A stretch of DNA of 64,000 nt from Mycolicibacterium arenosum (GCF_024320865.1 NZ_JANDBD010000006.1:62001-126000), one strand, 5' to 3'; numbered from the stretch's first letter, positions 33,478 to 43,026 are shown. The notes: generated from the sequence alone by a model not told the origin. Translations and numbers: made by a program.

Positions 33478-34554
33478 ATGATGAGCGTTGACGGAGATCT
33501 CTCGGACTATCGGGACGACGCCGCCCGGCGTCAGGCGCCTGATCCCGACGACCCGCGAAAGCCGGAATCGCCGGGCGACCTCACGAAACCGTCCCTGCTG
33601 TTCGTGGTGCGCAAGACGGCCCGCGAGTTCAGCCGCGACGAGTGCACCGACCTCGCCGCCGCGTTGACGTACTACGCGGTTCTGTCGCTTTTTCCGGCCC
33701 TGCTGGCGATGGTGTCCCTACTCGGGGTGTTCGGGCAGGGGCGGCGCACCACCGATGCGGTCCTGGACATAGTCGACGACGTCGCCCCGTCATCGGCAGT
33801 CGATTCGCTGCGACCCACGATCGAACAGCTCGTCAACACCCCTTCGGCCGGCTTCGCCCTGGTGCTCGGCTTGGCCACCGCACTGTGGTCGGCTTCCGGT
33901 TACGTCGGCGCCTTCGGTCGGGCGATGAATCGGATGTACGAGATCGACGAGGGCAGACCCGTGTGGAAACTGCGTCCGCTTCAACTGCTGCTGACCTTCG
34001 TGGGGCTGATCCTCGCCGCCGTCGTGGCGTTCCTGCTGGCGGTGTCGGGTCCCGTCGCCAGTGCGATCGGTGACGCTATCGGGCTCGGCGACGTCGCATT
34101 GACGGCGTGGAACGTGATCCGCTGGCCGTTGGTCCTGCTGGCCGTCGTCCTGGCGGTAGCGATGCTGTACTACGCCACCCCCAACGTCAAGCAGCCGAAG
34201 TTCCGTTGGATCAGCATCGGCGCGGGGCTGGCCATCATCACGTGGATCGTCGTCTCAGTGGGGTTCGCGGTCTACGTGTCGAACTTCGGCAGCTACAACA
34301 AGACTTACGGTGCGTTGGCCGGCGTGGTCGTGTTCCTGCTGTGGCTCTGGATCACCAACCTGGCGTTGCTGTTCGGCGCGGAGCTCGACGCCGAGCTCGA
34401 ACGAGGACGGCAGCTTCAGGCCGGGCTTCCCGCCGAACGTGAGCTCCAACTCCCGCCGCGCGATACGCGAGTGATCGAGAAGAACGAGGCCGCCGAGGCC
34501 AAGGACATCAAGCGGGCCGGCCGATTACGCCGCACCCGTGGTGAGGACTCCTGA
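33478..34554 (+). CDS. YihY/virulence-factor-BrkB-type membrane protein
   Basis: A 358-residue integral membrane protein with about six spans of the YihY (formerly ribonuclease BN) family. Family blocks are LAAALTYYAVLSLFPALLAM, ALWSASGYVGAFGRAMNRMY and GSYNKTYGALAGVVVFLLWL followed by NLALLFGAELDAELER. The N-terminal 40 residues and the charged C-terminus are cytosolic tails. A second ATG directly follows (33481), and GGAGGG upstream suits either. Transported substrate unknown; not a nuclease. Confidence 0.9.
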   Translation: MMSVDGDLSDYRDDAARRQAPDPDDPRKPESPGDLTKPSLLFVVRKTAREFSRDECTDLAAALTYYAVLSLFPALLAMVSLLGVFGQGRRTTDAVLDIVDDVAPSSAVDSLRPTIEQLVNTPSAGFALVLGLATALWSASGYVGAFGRAMNRMYEIDEGRPVWKLRPLQLLLTFVGLILAAVVAFLLAVSGPVASAIGDAIGLGDVALTAWNVIRWPLVLLAVVLAVAMLYYATPNVKQPKFRWISIGAGLAIITWIVVSVGFAVYVSNFGSYNKTYGALAGVVVFLLWLWITNLALLFGAELDAELERGRQLQAGLPAERELQLPPRDTRVIEKNEAAEAKDIKRAGRLRRTRGEDS

Positions 34555-34574
34555 TGCGCCCTCGCCCACCCGGC

Positions 34575-35057
34575 CTACTCGGCTCCTTCTGATTCCCGGC
34601 GTTCGGCTATCGCAGCAAGCCTCAGGGTGCACTCGCGGTTGCGGGGGATCGCCGCGGCGAGGGCCAGCCGATCGGGTACCCATCCCATCGGGGCACCGAC
34701 GGGTGTCTCGGCCATCTCGATTCGGCAGCCGCCGTCGTCGATGTCGAACAGCCGCAGCGTGATTCGGGCCTTTCCGAAGGGTCGGCCCTTAGCGAGAAGG
34801 ACCAATTGCTCTTGTGGCACAACGGAGTCCACGACGGTCACGTCGTTCAGCAGCAACGGCCACACACCGACCGAGTGGTGAATGGTGGCGCCGGCGGTCG
34901 GCCAGTCGGGGGAGACGGCACGCATCCGGCTGTTGCCGACCACCCACTGCGAGTAGGTCCAGCCGTCGGCCAGCACGGCCCACACCTGTGCGCGGGTGGC
35001 GGTGGTGTCGCGCTTCACGGTCAAGGCGCTGTCTGCTTCAGGCGGGTGTTCGGTCAT
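34575..35057 (-). CDS. SRPBCC (polyketide cyclase/START-like) family protein
   Basis: A 160-residue single-domain protein with the START-like fold: VWAVLADGWTYSQWVVGNSRM near the N-terminus is the usual opening of this family, and ITLRLFDIDDGGCRIEMAETP gives the strand pair before the long C-terminal helix. These proteins bind hydrophobic ligands in a cavity; this one has no catalytic signature. ATG 35057. It is convergent with the YihY gene and stands alone. Confidence 0.85.
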   Translation of the reverse strand: MTEHPPEADSALTVKRDTTATRAQVWAVLADGWTYSQWVVGNSRMRAVSPDWPTAGATIHHSVGVWPLLLNDVTVVDSVVPQEQLVLLAKGRPFGKARITLRLFDIDDGGCRIEMAETPVGAPMGWVPDRLALAAAIPRNRECTLRLAAIAERRESEGAE

Positions 35058-35129
35058 CGGCCCTCCTCATCGGTCCAACCGCCCGCACTACCCCCTTCGA
35101 GCGGAGCCGAAACGCACCGGTGTCCGTCC

Positions 35130-36500
35130 TCACCAGGACAGATCGACGTCGGGTTCCACGCACCGCAGTTCCACCGAGTCCGCCGGAACCTCGAGCACCT
35201 CCCCGATGCGCTGCGCGTCAGCGGGTTTCGCGAACACGACACGTCCTCGCGTCCAGCGCCGCAGCCGGTTCGTCGCCCACGACGCGCACACGACGAGGCC
35301 TGCGCCCGTCCCCGCGACCCGCACCGTGGCCACGCCGTCGTCGCCGCAGCGCCGCAGCAACTCGGTGAAGGACTTCGCGGGCAGCGCGGGACGCCCGGTG
35401 CCGACCACCGTCGAATGGCATCTTCGCGCGACGAGGTCGGGCACCGGACCGACGCGCACACGGGGGTCGTCGACGCCCAGTTCGGCGAGCAGGTCCGCAC
35501 TGCGCGCCCCGTGCAGCCAGACGCCGACGTCTTCGTGAAGGAAGCAGCCGAGCGTCGTGGTCAGGGAGGCGGCGTCGTGCTCTTTCGTATCGAGCTCGAC
35601 GACCACCGCCGGCACGGCGTAACGCAGTCCCGACCGGCGCGCGTTCGGATCGGGGATCAACCGTGCCAGGGCCAGCGCCTCGCGGTTCTTGACCGCGAGC
35701 CGGTCGGCGACCGGACGGTCCGCCCAGTCGGGACCGTCGTGCCACGCCACCGCCTGCCGTGCATGGTGCAGCACGGCTCCGCCGACCACGGCTCGGTGCG
35801 TGAACTCCCAGTCCTCGCCGCCGTAGCCGCGGAAGGACTCATCGAACCCCCCGATGTCGTCGAACAGCTCTCGGCTACAACACATCACGGCGCTGATGAC
35901 ATGGCGGTAGGACCGTTGGTCGATATGCAGCAGATCCGCACTGGCATCGTAGGCGTCTCGCAGCCAGCGCGGCTCGGCCAGCACGGGCGGCGCCGTCGCC
36001 CCGAACCACCAGTCCTCGAGCATGTCCGGACGCCAGCAGGACAGGTCGGCGTGGCGGCGACGGCCGACGACGACGGCGTCGGGCAGCCGGGCCGGCAGGC
36101 GGGTGAGGTGGCGGAGGTAGCCGGGTTCGGGAACGGTGTCGGCATCCAGGAAGCACAGCACCTCGGCGGTGGTGGCGGCCGCGCCGAGATTGCGCGCGGC
36201 CGCGGCCCGAAAGCCCCTGTCCTCCTGCCGCACCACGGTGACGTTCAGTCGCGAGGCCGTCACGTCCGGCGCGACCGTCGAACCGTCATCGGCGACCACC
36301 ACCTCAACGAGGTCGGCGGGGAAATCCTGCAGTTCGATGGCGCGCAGCACCAGCGCCAGCTGACCCGGCTGCTCGTAGTGGGGGATGACAACGGCGACAG
36401 GAGCAGGTCGAAAGTCCGCATCATTCAGCAGATCCCACCGATTGCCCGGAACCGCGAACCGACCGTCCGTGAGCGGGAACGCCCGCGTGGTGTCGCTCAC
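35130..36500 (-). CDS. Family 2 glycosyltransferase
   Basis: A 456-residue GT2/GT-A protein. VAVVIPHYEQPGQLALVLRA (about 34-53), VVVADDGST and the nucleotide-sugar site CFLDADTVPEP are typical; GYGGEDWEFTHRAV is the galactosyltransferase-type C-terminal motif. The last ~150 residues are an extra domain without a known motif. GTG 36500 overlaps the stop of the GT4 gene by GTGA. Cytosolic or membrane-associated; last gene of a three-gene minus-strand unit (WcbI-like, GT4, GT2) divergent from a second glycan operon. Confidence 0.88.
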   Translation of the reverse strand: MSDTTRAFPLTDGRFAVPGNRWDLLNDADFRPAPVAVVIPHYEQPGQLALVLRAIELQDFPADLVEVVVADDGSTVAPDVTASRLNVTVVRQEDRGFRAAAARNLGAAATTAEVLCFLDADTVPEPGYLRHLTRLPARLPDAVVVGRRRHADLSCWRPDMLEDWWFGATAPPVLAEPRWLRDAYDASADLLHIDQRSYRHVISAVMCCSRELFDDIGGFDESFRGYGGEDWEFTHRAVVGGAVLHHARQAVAWHDGPDWADRPVADRLAVKNREALALARLIPDPNARRSGLRYAVPAVVVELDTKEHDAASLTTTLGCFLHEDVGVWLHGARSADLLAELGVDDPRVRVGPVPDLVARRCHSTVVGTGRPALPAKSFTELLRRCGDDGVATVRVAGTGAGLVVCASWATNRLRRWTRGRVVFAKPADAQRIGEVLEVPADSVELRCVEPDVDLSW

Positions 36501-37492
36501 CGGTGCACCCCACGGAGGAACCGCGCGTAGCAGCGTGCGACCTGGTCGGGTGTCGGCGAGCACGCGAAGCCGGGCGGCAGCCAGGTGGACTCGGGTTCGT
36601 CGAGGGCCGCCCGCAGCGCCGCGGCCAGGCTGTCGGGGTCGTCCTCGTACAGCAGTAGTCCACCGGGATTGCGGATTGCGATCTCGCGGGTGTACCTGGT
36701 GGACGCCACCAGCGGTCGCCGCCCCGCCGTCAGCCACGAGTTCAACGATCCCGACGCCGACACGTGCCGGTGATGGACGACGGGCACGGACACGCCGTGC
36801 AGCAGTGGGTTCACTGCACCGTCGGTCACGTGCCCCGTCACCTCGAATCGCCGCCCTTGCGCGCGGGCCGTCGCGGCGAGGTGCTCGATGAGGTCCTCGT
36901 GCCCCGCTGACGGTTCGCCGATCACCGTCATGGCGACTCCGGGCGGCAGGCGCTCCATGGCGTCCAGCACCTCCGCGTGGCCCTTGCCCGGATAGACGAA
37001 GCCGAACATCCCGACCGACGGTGGGTGCGACGACGGGGACGGACCGTGCACCGGTGGGGTGACGGGCAGCGGGATGACGGACGTCCGACCGCGAAATCCG
37101 ATGGTCGACAACAGTTCACGCTCGTGATCGCTGCTCACGACGACGGCGTCCAACGTCGAGGCGAGTGAGGCGTAGGCGTGTGCGCGGGTCGAGTAGTGCT
37201 CACCGTCCGACGGTTGCGGGAGATCGTGCAGGGTTGCCGAGATCCGCGCCCCACTGCAGTGCACCATCGCCGCGAACTCCGAGACGGCGACCGCGGCCTG
37301 CACGGCATCGGCGCCGAACAATCGGTCGGTGAACTGCACGTGTACGCCCCGCCCCTGAGCCGTACGGCCCAGAGCGCTACGCAACTCGATCGGAAACCCG
37401 TTGCTACGCAGCCGTTGATCAAGTGCGACGCCGAACCGCACGACACCGTGCCGCGCCGGCCCCACCACGACGTGCGCGATCGGGTCGCTCAC
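36497..37492 (-). CDS. GT4-type glycosyltransferase
   Basis: A 331-residue GT-B protein. N-terminal domain block HVVVGPARHGVVRFGVALDQ, central VVVSSDHERELL and VGMFGFVYPGKGHAEVLDAM, and C-terminal LNSWLTAGRRPLVAST with NPGGLLLYEDDPDSLAAAL fit the GT4 nucleotide-sugar-binding half, although the usual EGFG-type motif is weak (SGSLNSW). GTG 37492 and its stop overlap both neighbours (GTGA). It presumably adds one sugar to the glycan made by this locus. Confidence 0.82.
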   Translation of the reverse strand: MSDPIAHVVVGPARHGVVRFGVALDQRLRSNGFPIELRSALGRTAQGRGVHVQFTDRLFGADAVQAAVAVSEFAAMVHCSGARISATLHDLPQPSDGEHYSTRAHAYASLASTLDAVVVSSDHERELLSTIGFRGRTSVIPLPVTPPVHGPSPSSHPPSVGMFGFVYPGKGHAEVLDAMERLPPGVAMTVIGEPSAGHEDLIEHLAATARAQGRRFEVTGHVTDGAVNPLLHGVSVPVVHHRHVSASGSLNSWLTAGRRPLVASTRYTREIAIRNPGGLLLYEDDPDSLAAALRAALDEPESTWLPPGFACSPTPDQVARCYARFLRGVHR

Positions 37493-38421
37493 CGCGGTAA
37501 ACCCAGCTGCTCCAAGGTCGGGCCGTGCCGCTGCACGGCGAGCACCGGGAAGTCGTCGTTGTGTCGATACCACTCCATGTGCACGCGATGTACCCGTTCG
37601 GGGTCGATCGACTCACCGTGGAAACACCACGTGTCACGCGCCTCGCCGGCGATCTCCAACGCGTCGAGTACGCGTTGCTCGAGCGGGGCGTACACGGAAC
37701 CGAGCAGGGGAGTTCCGTCGAGCCGGACGCGGCCCGCAACCGCGCGTGCCTCGAGGATGCGGTCGGCGAGGACGGTGAGCACCGTGTTGCCGGGATGGTT
37801 GATCGCGTGGGCCGCATCCCGGCCGGCCGTCGCGAACACGTCCGACACCGCAACGTCGGAGTCGCGGAGCTCCCGTTCCGCCAGCGCGGCGATGCTCGAC
37901 TCGGCCACCGCGCGGAACGCGGCCGGCGTGACCTCGACGTCCCACGGATCCAGCGGCGAGAATCCGTGCAGCGCCGCGGCAACCGTTCGCAGGTCGTGAT
38001 AGGGCACCACCGGCGGGACCACGGAGCGGTCGGTGGGACGGCGAACGATCACGTGGAAGGGGTACAGGCCGGCGTACCTGATCACCGGCCAGCGCAGCAC
38101 CGCGGCTCCGGCCGGCAGTCGCTCGGCCAGCTGTGCGGTGCCGACCGGCAGCCCGCGGTAGTCGTCCCTGATCGGCTGGCTGAGCAGCAGCGACGTTCGG
38201 CTCAGCAGCGCGGCGAGGTAGGGCAGGTCGGCGGACTCGAGTTCGTGCACGGGCGGCACGCGGACGGTGCGGTAGGGCGAGTCGGGGACCGTGTCCAAAG
38301 CGCTGCGCAGCGCTTCGGCTTGGCAGTTGCCGATCACCAGCCACAGCGGTAGGTGCGGTGCGGCGTCCGCCTCGCGTCCGTAGAAGTCGGCGTAGTGGCG
38401 GATGCGGCCCGAATCACTCAC
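37489..38421 (-). CDS. WcbI-like polysaccharide biosynthesis protein
   Basis: A 310-residue protein opening with LWLVIGNCQAEALRSAL (about 26-42), the GNCQ motif of WcbI-type capsule proteins thought to be CoA-dependent acyltransferases. The rest has SLLLSQPIRDDYRGLP and later HPGNTVLTVLADRIL, also WcbI-like (His-Pro-x-Asn). GTG 38421 is chosen because the frame further upstream is the shadow of the divergent GT gene. First gene of the minus-strand glycan unit. Confidence 0.72.
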   Translation of the reverse strand: MSDSGRIRHYADFYGREADAAPHLPLWLVIGNCQAEALRSALDTVPDSPYRTVRVPPVHELESADLPYLAALLSRTSLLLSQPIRDDYRGLPVGTAQLAERLPAGAAVLRWPVIRYAGLYPFHVIVRRPTDRSVVPPVVPYHDLRTVAAALHGFSPLDPWDVEVTPAAFRAVAESSIAALAERELRDSDVAVSDVFATAGRDAAHAINHPGNTVLTVLADRILEARAVAGRVRLDGTPLLGSVYAPLEQRVLDALEIAGEARDTWCFHGESIDPERVHRVHMEWYRHNDDFPVLAVQRHGPTLEQLGLPR

Positions 38422-38526
38422 TCCCGCGAGCGTAGACGCCGGCATCGCGGGTATGTGCGGCGCGCAACCTCTTTCGCCTACCGGCGATGCCGGTTGCCCA
38501 CAACGTCTTCGACAGGCAGGTGAGTA

Positions 38527-39600
38527 TTGTTCGTCGCGTCCGTTCCCGCCGCCCACCCCTACGTCGGTGCGGTCGTCGACCCCCGAGCGGTCACGCTGCT
38601 CCCCGACCCCGTTCCCCGCTGTGTGAGTCAACCCGGCCAATGGTGGCCGCCGCGGCTGCTCGAACCGGATTACCTGCGGCACCGAGTCGCGGGGCTGGAC
38701 CTGTTGCACGTCCACTTCGGCTTCGACACGAACACGCCCACGGACCTCGCCGAGGTCGCCGAAATACTCGACGCGCGCCGCGTTCCGCTCATCGTGACGG
38801 TGCACGATCTGGACAACCCGCACTTCACCGCTCAGTCCGCCCACGCGGAACGGCTCGGCGTGCTGCTGGCCGCGGCGTCGGCGGTCGTCACGCTGACGGA
38901 CGGCGCGGCGGCCGAGATCGAGCGGCGGTGGGGCCGACGGGCGACAGTGCTGCCGCATCCGCACGTTCTGCCGGTCGACGCGATCGGTGCGGCGCGAGCG
39001 GCACGAACCCGTCCCGTCGTCGCCATCCACGCGAAGAGCCTCCGTGCGAACGTCGACCCGTGGCCGCTGCTCGACCGGCTAGCCGACCAGCACGGCACCG
39101 ACTGGCGGTTGCGGCTCGACCTCGACGACCAGGTGCTGGACGCCCCCCGCGCGGACGAGGCCCGTCCGGAGCGACTCGACCGGTACCGTCGAGCGGGTGT
39201 CGACGTCCGCGTGCACCGTCCGTTCAGCGACGACGAACTCACCGACTACCTCACCGACGTCGACGTTCTCGTACTGCCCTATCGGCACGGTTCGCACTCG
39301 GGCTGGGTCGAGGCCTGCCACGACGCGGGCGTCCAGGCGGTCGTCCCCGACTGCGGATACTTCCACGAACAGCATCCACTACCCGTGTTCGGCTACGGCA
39401 CAGATCGTTTCGATGCCGACGGGTTCATCGACGCCGTGTCTGCGGCGGTCCAGTCGGCGCGGGACGCGTCGACCGCCGTGGACGAGCACCGGCGTGCGCA
39501 CCGGGTCGAGCAACGGCGGCGGGTGCGCGCCGCGACGCTCGCGCTGTACCGCTGCGCGCTCGGGGACTCGGTCGGCGAGGCGCACGAGATGAGCGCGTGA
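38527..39600 (+). CDS. GT4-type glycosyltransferase
   Basis: A 357-residue GT-B protein: LDLLHVHFGFDTNTPTDLAE then VPLIVTVHDLDNPH in the acceptor half, and LVLPYRHGSHSGWVEACHDAG with VVPDCGYFHEQ in the donor half. The start is TTG 38527, 5 nt after AGGTGAG; no later ATG or GTG fits as well. Its stop overlaps a GTG that could begin the methyltransferase. First gene of the plus-strand glycan operon. Confidence 0.8.
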   Translation: MFVASVPAAHPYVGAVVDPRAVTLLPDPVPRCVSQPGQWWPPRLLEPDYLRHRVAGLDLLHVHFGFDTNTPTDLAEVAEILDARRVPLIVTVHDLDNPHFTAQSAHAERLGVLLAAASAVVTLTDGAAAEIERRWGRRATVLPHPHVLPVDAIGAARAARTRPVVAIHAKSLRANVDPWPLLDRLADQHGTDWRLRLDLDDQVLDAPRADEARPERLDRYRRAGVDVRVHRPFSDDELTDYLTDVDVLVLPYRHGSHSGWVEACHDAGVQAVVPDCGYFHEQHPLPVFGYGTDRFDADGFIDAVSAAVQSARDASTAVDEHRRAHRVEQRRRVRAATLALYRCALGDSVGEAHEMSA

Positions 39601-39626
39601 CCGGCGACGACGAGAGGAGCAGAGTG

Positions 39627-40241
39627 GTGAATTCGCCATCGCAGGAGACGTTCTCAGCGGAAGTGGCGCAGTGGTCGGACATCCCCGGCTGGTTTCACTG
39701 GCGTGCGGGCCAGGAGGAGGCCGTTACGGTGTTCGGCGATGGCAGCGTGTTCGTCGAGGTCGGTTCGTATCTGGGCCGCAGTCTGTGTTCACTCGCCGAC
39801 GTCGTTCGCACGTCGGGGCGGGACTACACGATCGTCAGCGTCGACACGTGCCGGGGGAGTGGCGCGGAGGGACTGTCGAACGAGGACGCACACGGTCACG
39901 CGGTCGAATACGGCGGCGGGACGTTCGCAGGGTTGTTGCACCGCAACGTGATCGCATGCGGGTTCGCCGACGTCGTCGACGTCCTCATCAGCTCCTCGCC
40001 GAGGGCGGCGGGCTTCTTCGCCGACGAGTCCGTGGCGTGGGTGCACCTGGACGCCCGGCACGACTACGACAGCGTCGTCGACGACATCAGGGCGTGGGCG
40101 CCCAAGGTCCGGCCGGGCGGCTGGCTGTCCGGCGACGACTACGACAGTCTCATCTGGCCGGGTGTCGTCGCCGCGGTAGGCGACGAACTGCCCGACGCGC
40201 ACGGGTGGCTGTCAGGCCAGTGGCGGTGGTTGAAACCGTGA
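39627..40241 (+). CDS. SAM-dependent methyltransferase (class I)
   Basis: A 204-residue protein. VFVEVGSYLGRSLCSLADVV (about 36-55) is the SAM-binding motif I, SVDTCRG motif II and WVHLDARHDYDSVVDDIRAW the later acidic motif of the Methyltransf_24 group, common in sugar and glycan loci. GTG 39627 lies 8 nt after AGGAG; GTG 39624 or 39597 (overlapping the previous stop) are alternatives. It may cap or decorate a sugar residue. Sits between two glycosyltransferases. Confidence 0.8.
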   Translation: MNSPSQETFSAEVAQWSDIPGWFHWRAGQEEAVTVFGDGSVFVEVGSYLGRSLCSLADVVRTSGRDYTIVSVDTCRGSGAEGLSNEDAHGHAVEYGGGTFAGLLHRNVIACGFADVVDVLISSSPRAAGFFADESVAWVHLDARHDYDSVVDDIRAWAPKVRPGGWLSGDDYDSLIWPGVVAAVGDELPDAHGWLSGQWRWLKP

Positions 40242-40315
40242 CACGCCTCGCTCCGCGGCGTACGCGCCCGGGCTAGCCTGAACTCATTCCCATTCAGGCT
40301 GGTGCCCCCATCCGC

Positions 40316-41326
40316 GTGGCGGTGCTCGCGCCGATCGCGTGGAGGACGCCGCCCCGGCACTACGGTCCGTGGGAGCAGTTCGCGTCGCTGCTCACCGAGG
40401 GCCTGGTCGCGGCCGGCCACGACGTCACGTTGTTCGCCACCGCGGACTCGATCACCGCGGCCCGGCTGCACGCCACCGCACCGTGCGGCTGGTCGGAGGA
40501 CCCGACCATCGACCCCAAGGTCGCGGAGTGCCTGCACATCGCGTCGGTGTTCGAGCGCGCCGACGAGTTCGACGTCATCCACAACGGATTCGATTTCCTG
40601 CCACTGACGTACAGCGACCTGGTCTCCACGCCGGTGGTCACCACGATCCACGGGTTCTCGTCGGACCGGATCGTGCCCGTGTACCAGCGCTACGACGGCA
40701 GCACCGCGTACGTGTCGATCAGCGACGCGGACCGGCATCCGGCATTGCACTACGCCGCCACCATCCACCACGGGATCGACGTCGCCGGTTTCGCGGTGCA
40801 CCCCAGCCCCGGCGAGCACCTGCTGTTCTTCGGCCGGATCCACCCCGATAAGGGCACGGCCCAGGCCATCGAGGTCGCCGGTCGGTGCGGCCGGCGACTC
40901 GACATCGCCGGGATTATCCAGGACGAGGACTACTTCCGCGAGCAGGTGGCGCCGCACGTCGACGGCGAGCACGTGCGCTACCTCGGCGCCGTCGACGCCG
41001 CGGGTCGGGCCGAGGTGCTGGGGGGTGCGCACGCGCTGCTGCACCTGATCGACTTCGACGAACCGTTCGGCTACAGCGTCGTCGAGGCGATGGCGTGCGG
41101 CACGCCGGTGATCGCGAACGCGCGAGGCTCGATGCACGAGTTGATCGACGACCGGGTGACCGGATTCCTGGTCGACGACGTCGATTCGGCGGTGGCCGCG
41201 GTCGCCGCCGCCGGCACGCTGGACAGGGCCCGGATCGCCGGGATCGCCGGCGAACGGTTCACGATCTCCGCGATGGTCGACAAGTACGTCGACGTGTATC
41301 GCGACGTCATCGGATGGAATACATGA
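40316..41326 (+). CDS. GT4-type glycosyltransferase
   Basis: A 336-residue GT4 protein: VLAPIAWRTPPRHYGPWEQ at the start, VIHNGFDFLPL, TTIHGFSSDR, GRIHPDKGTAQAIEVAGRCG and the donor-site DEPFGYSVVEAMACGTPVIA (Glu-x7-Glu type). GTG 40316 is the first standard start; residues encoded just upstream (PIQAGAPIR) are in frame and also look coding, so translation may begin earlier at a non-standard codon. Its stop overlaps the GH13 start (ATGA). Confidence 0.88.
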   Translation: MAVLAPIAWRTPPRHYGPWEQFASLLTEGLVAAGHDVTLFATADSITAARLHATAPCGWSEDPTIDPKVAECLHIASVFERADEFDVIHNGFDFLPLTYSDLVSTPVVTTIHGFSSDRIVPVYQRYDGSTAYVSISDADRHPALHYAATIHHGIDVAGFAVHPSPGEHLLFFGRIHPDKGTAQAIEVAGRCGRRLDIAGIIQDEDYFREQVAPHVDGEHVRYLGAVDAAGRAEVLGGAHALLHLIDFDEPFGYSVVEAMACGTPVIANARGSMHELIDDRVTGFLVDDVDSAVAAVAAAGTLDRARIAGIAGERFTISAMVDKYVDVYRDVIGWNT

Positions 41327-43023
41327 CACCGCAACATGATCCGCCGTGGTGGCAGTCCGCCGTGGTGTATCAGATCTATCCGCGCAGCTTCGCCGACGCG
41401 GACGGCGACGGGATCGGCGACCTGCGGGGGATCATCGGACGGCTCGACCATCTCGCTGCGCTCGGGGTGGACGTGCTCTGGTTGTCGCCGATCTACCCGT
41501 CGCCACAGGTCGACAACGGCTACGACATCAGCGACTACCGCGACGTGGATCCGCTGTTCGGTACCCTCGCCGACTTCGACGCGCTGCTCGCCGAGGTGCA
41601 CGACCGCGGGATGAAGCTGGTGATGGACCTCGTCGTCAACCACACCTCGGATGAACATCCCTGGTTCGTCGAATCGCGTTCGTCGCGCGACAGTCCCAAG
41701 CGGGACTGGTACATCTGGCGAGACACCCGCGACGGTGCCGAGCCGAACAACTGGGGGTCGCTGTTCAGCGGCTCGGCGTGGGAATGGGACGAGGCGACCG
41801 AGCAGTACTATCTGCACCTGTTCGACCGCAAACAACCGGACCTGAACTGGGAACACCCGCCGGTGCGAAAGGCAGTGCAGGACATCATGTCCTGGTGGCT
41901 GGACCGCGGTGTCGACGGCTTCCGGATGGACGTCATCAACTTCATCTCCAAGACGTCGGGACTGCCGGACGCGCCGGCGATCCCAGGGAGGCGCTTCGTC
42001 GTCGCCTTCGCGGAGTTCGCCGACGGGCCGCGCGTGCACGACTACCTGGCCGAGACGACCCTCGCGGTCTTCGGTAACCGGGCGGGCGACTTCATGACCG
42101 TCGGCGAGATGCCCGGTGTGACGCCCGAACAGGCCCGGCTCTACACCGACCCGGAACGCGGTGAGCTCGACATGGTCTTCCAGTTCGAGCACGTGTCCGT
42201 CGACCACGGCGCCGGGGGCAAGTTCGACTACCGCGGCCTCGATCTCGTCGTGCTGAAGAAGGCGCTGCACCGGTGGCAGGCCGCACTCGCCGATACCGGG
42301 TGGAACAGCCTCTACTGGAACAACCACGACCAGCCGCGGGTCGTATCTCGGTTCGGCGACGACGACCCGGCGTACTGGGCCGCCTCGGCGAAGGCGCTCG
42401 CGACGATCCTGCACGGCATGCGCGGCACCCCGTTCGTGTATCAGGGCGAAGAACTCGGAATGACGAACTACCCCTTCCGAACTCCGCAGGATCACGCGGA
42501 TCTCGAGGCCGTGAACCACTACGACGACGTCGTCGCGGCGAGCGGCGACGCGCAAGCGGCCCTGGCCGGGTTGGCCGCGATGAGTCGTGACAACGCCCGC
42601 ACCCCGATGCAGTGGGACGGCGGGCCGAACGGGGGGTTCAGCGCCGGTACGCCGTGGCTTCCGGTCAATCCGAATCACACCTGGTTGAACGCCGAAGAGC
42701 AAGTCGGGACAACGGATTCCGTCTTCGCCCACTACCGGGACCTCATCCGGCTTCGACACGACCTGCCCATCCTGCGGGACGGTGTCTTCACCCCGCTGCT
42801 GGAGGACGATCCGCAGCTCTGGGTGTACACGAGAACCCTCCCGGAGCGGGAGTTGCTCGTCGTCGCCAACTGCGGACGCGAACCCCGCAGCATGGAGATC
42901 TGCCCGGACTGGATCGGGTCCGCACTGCTGCTCGGCAACCTACTGGGGACCCCGACCACCTCCACGTCGGCGATCCTCGACCTCGTGGGCTGGGACGCGC
43001 GGATCTATTCGAGGGATTCCTAG
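41323..43023 (+). CDS. GH13 alpha-glucosidase (oligo-1,6-glucosidase type)
   Basis: A 566-residue GH13 (beta/alpha)8 enzyme. Region I DLVVNHTSDEHPW, region II GFRMDVINF with nucleophile Asp206, acid/base Glu265 in TVGEMPG, and Asp339 in YWNNHDQPR are all intact; QPDLNWEHP is the QPDLN block of oligo-1,6-glucosidases, and Val after the nucleophile is associated with alpha-1,6 preference. It hydrolyses or transfers alpha-glucosyl units from small oligosaccharides in the cytosol. Coupled by ATGA to the GT4 upstream, so it belongs to the glycan operon. Followed by a hairpin at 43027. Confidence 0.9.
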   Translation: MTPQHDPPWWQSAVVYQIYPRSFADADGDGIGDLRGIIGRLDHLAALGVDVLWLSPIYPSPQVDNGYDISDYRDVDPLFGTLADFDALLAEVHDRGMKLVMDLVVNHTSDEHPWFVESRSSRDSPKRDWYIWRDTRDGAEPNNWGSLFSGSAWEWDEATEQYYLHLFDRKQPDLNWEHPPVRKAVQDIMSWWLDRGVDGFRMDVINFISKTSGLPDAPAIPGRRFVVAFAEFADGPRVHDYLAETTLAVFGNRAGDFMTVGEMPGVTPEQARLYTDPERGELDMVFQFEHVSVDHGAGGKFDYRGLDLVVLKKALHRWQAALADTGWNSLYWNNHDQPRVVSRFGDDDPAYWAASAKALATILHGMRGTPFVYQGEELGMTNYPFRTPQDHADLEAVNHYDDVVAASGDAQAALAGLAAMSRDNARTPMQWDGGPNGGFSAGTPWLPVNPNHTWLNAEEQVGTTDSVFAHYRDLIRLRHDLPILRDGVFTPLLEDDPQLWVYTRTLPERELLVVANCGREPRSMEICPDWIGSALLLGNLLGTPTTSTSAILDLVGWDARIYSRDS

Positions 43024-43026
43024 CTG

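Noticed and set aside
34806..36530. 574-residue plus-strand frame over the GT2 gene
   Set aside because: Antisense shadow of a well-supported glycosyltransferase; composition is His/Arg/Gly-rich without motifs.
41071..42759. 562-residue minus-strand frame under the GH13 gene
   Set aside because: Antisense shadow; the plus strand carries all GH13 catalytic motifs.
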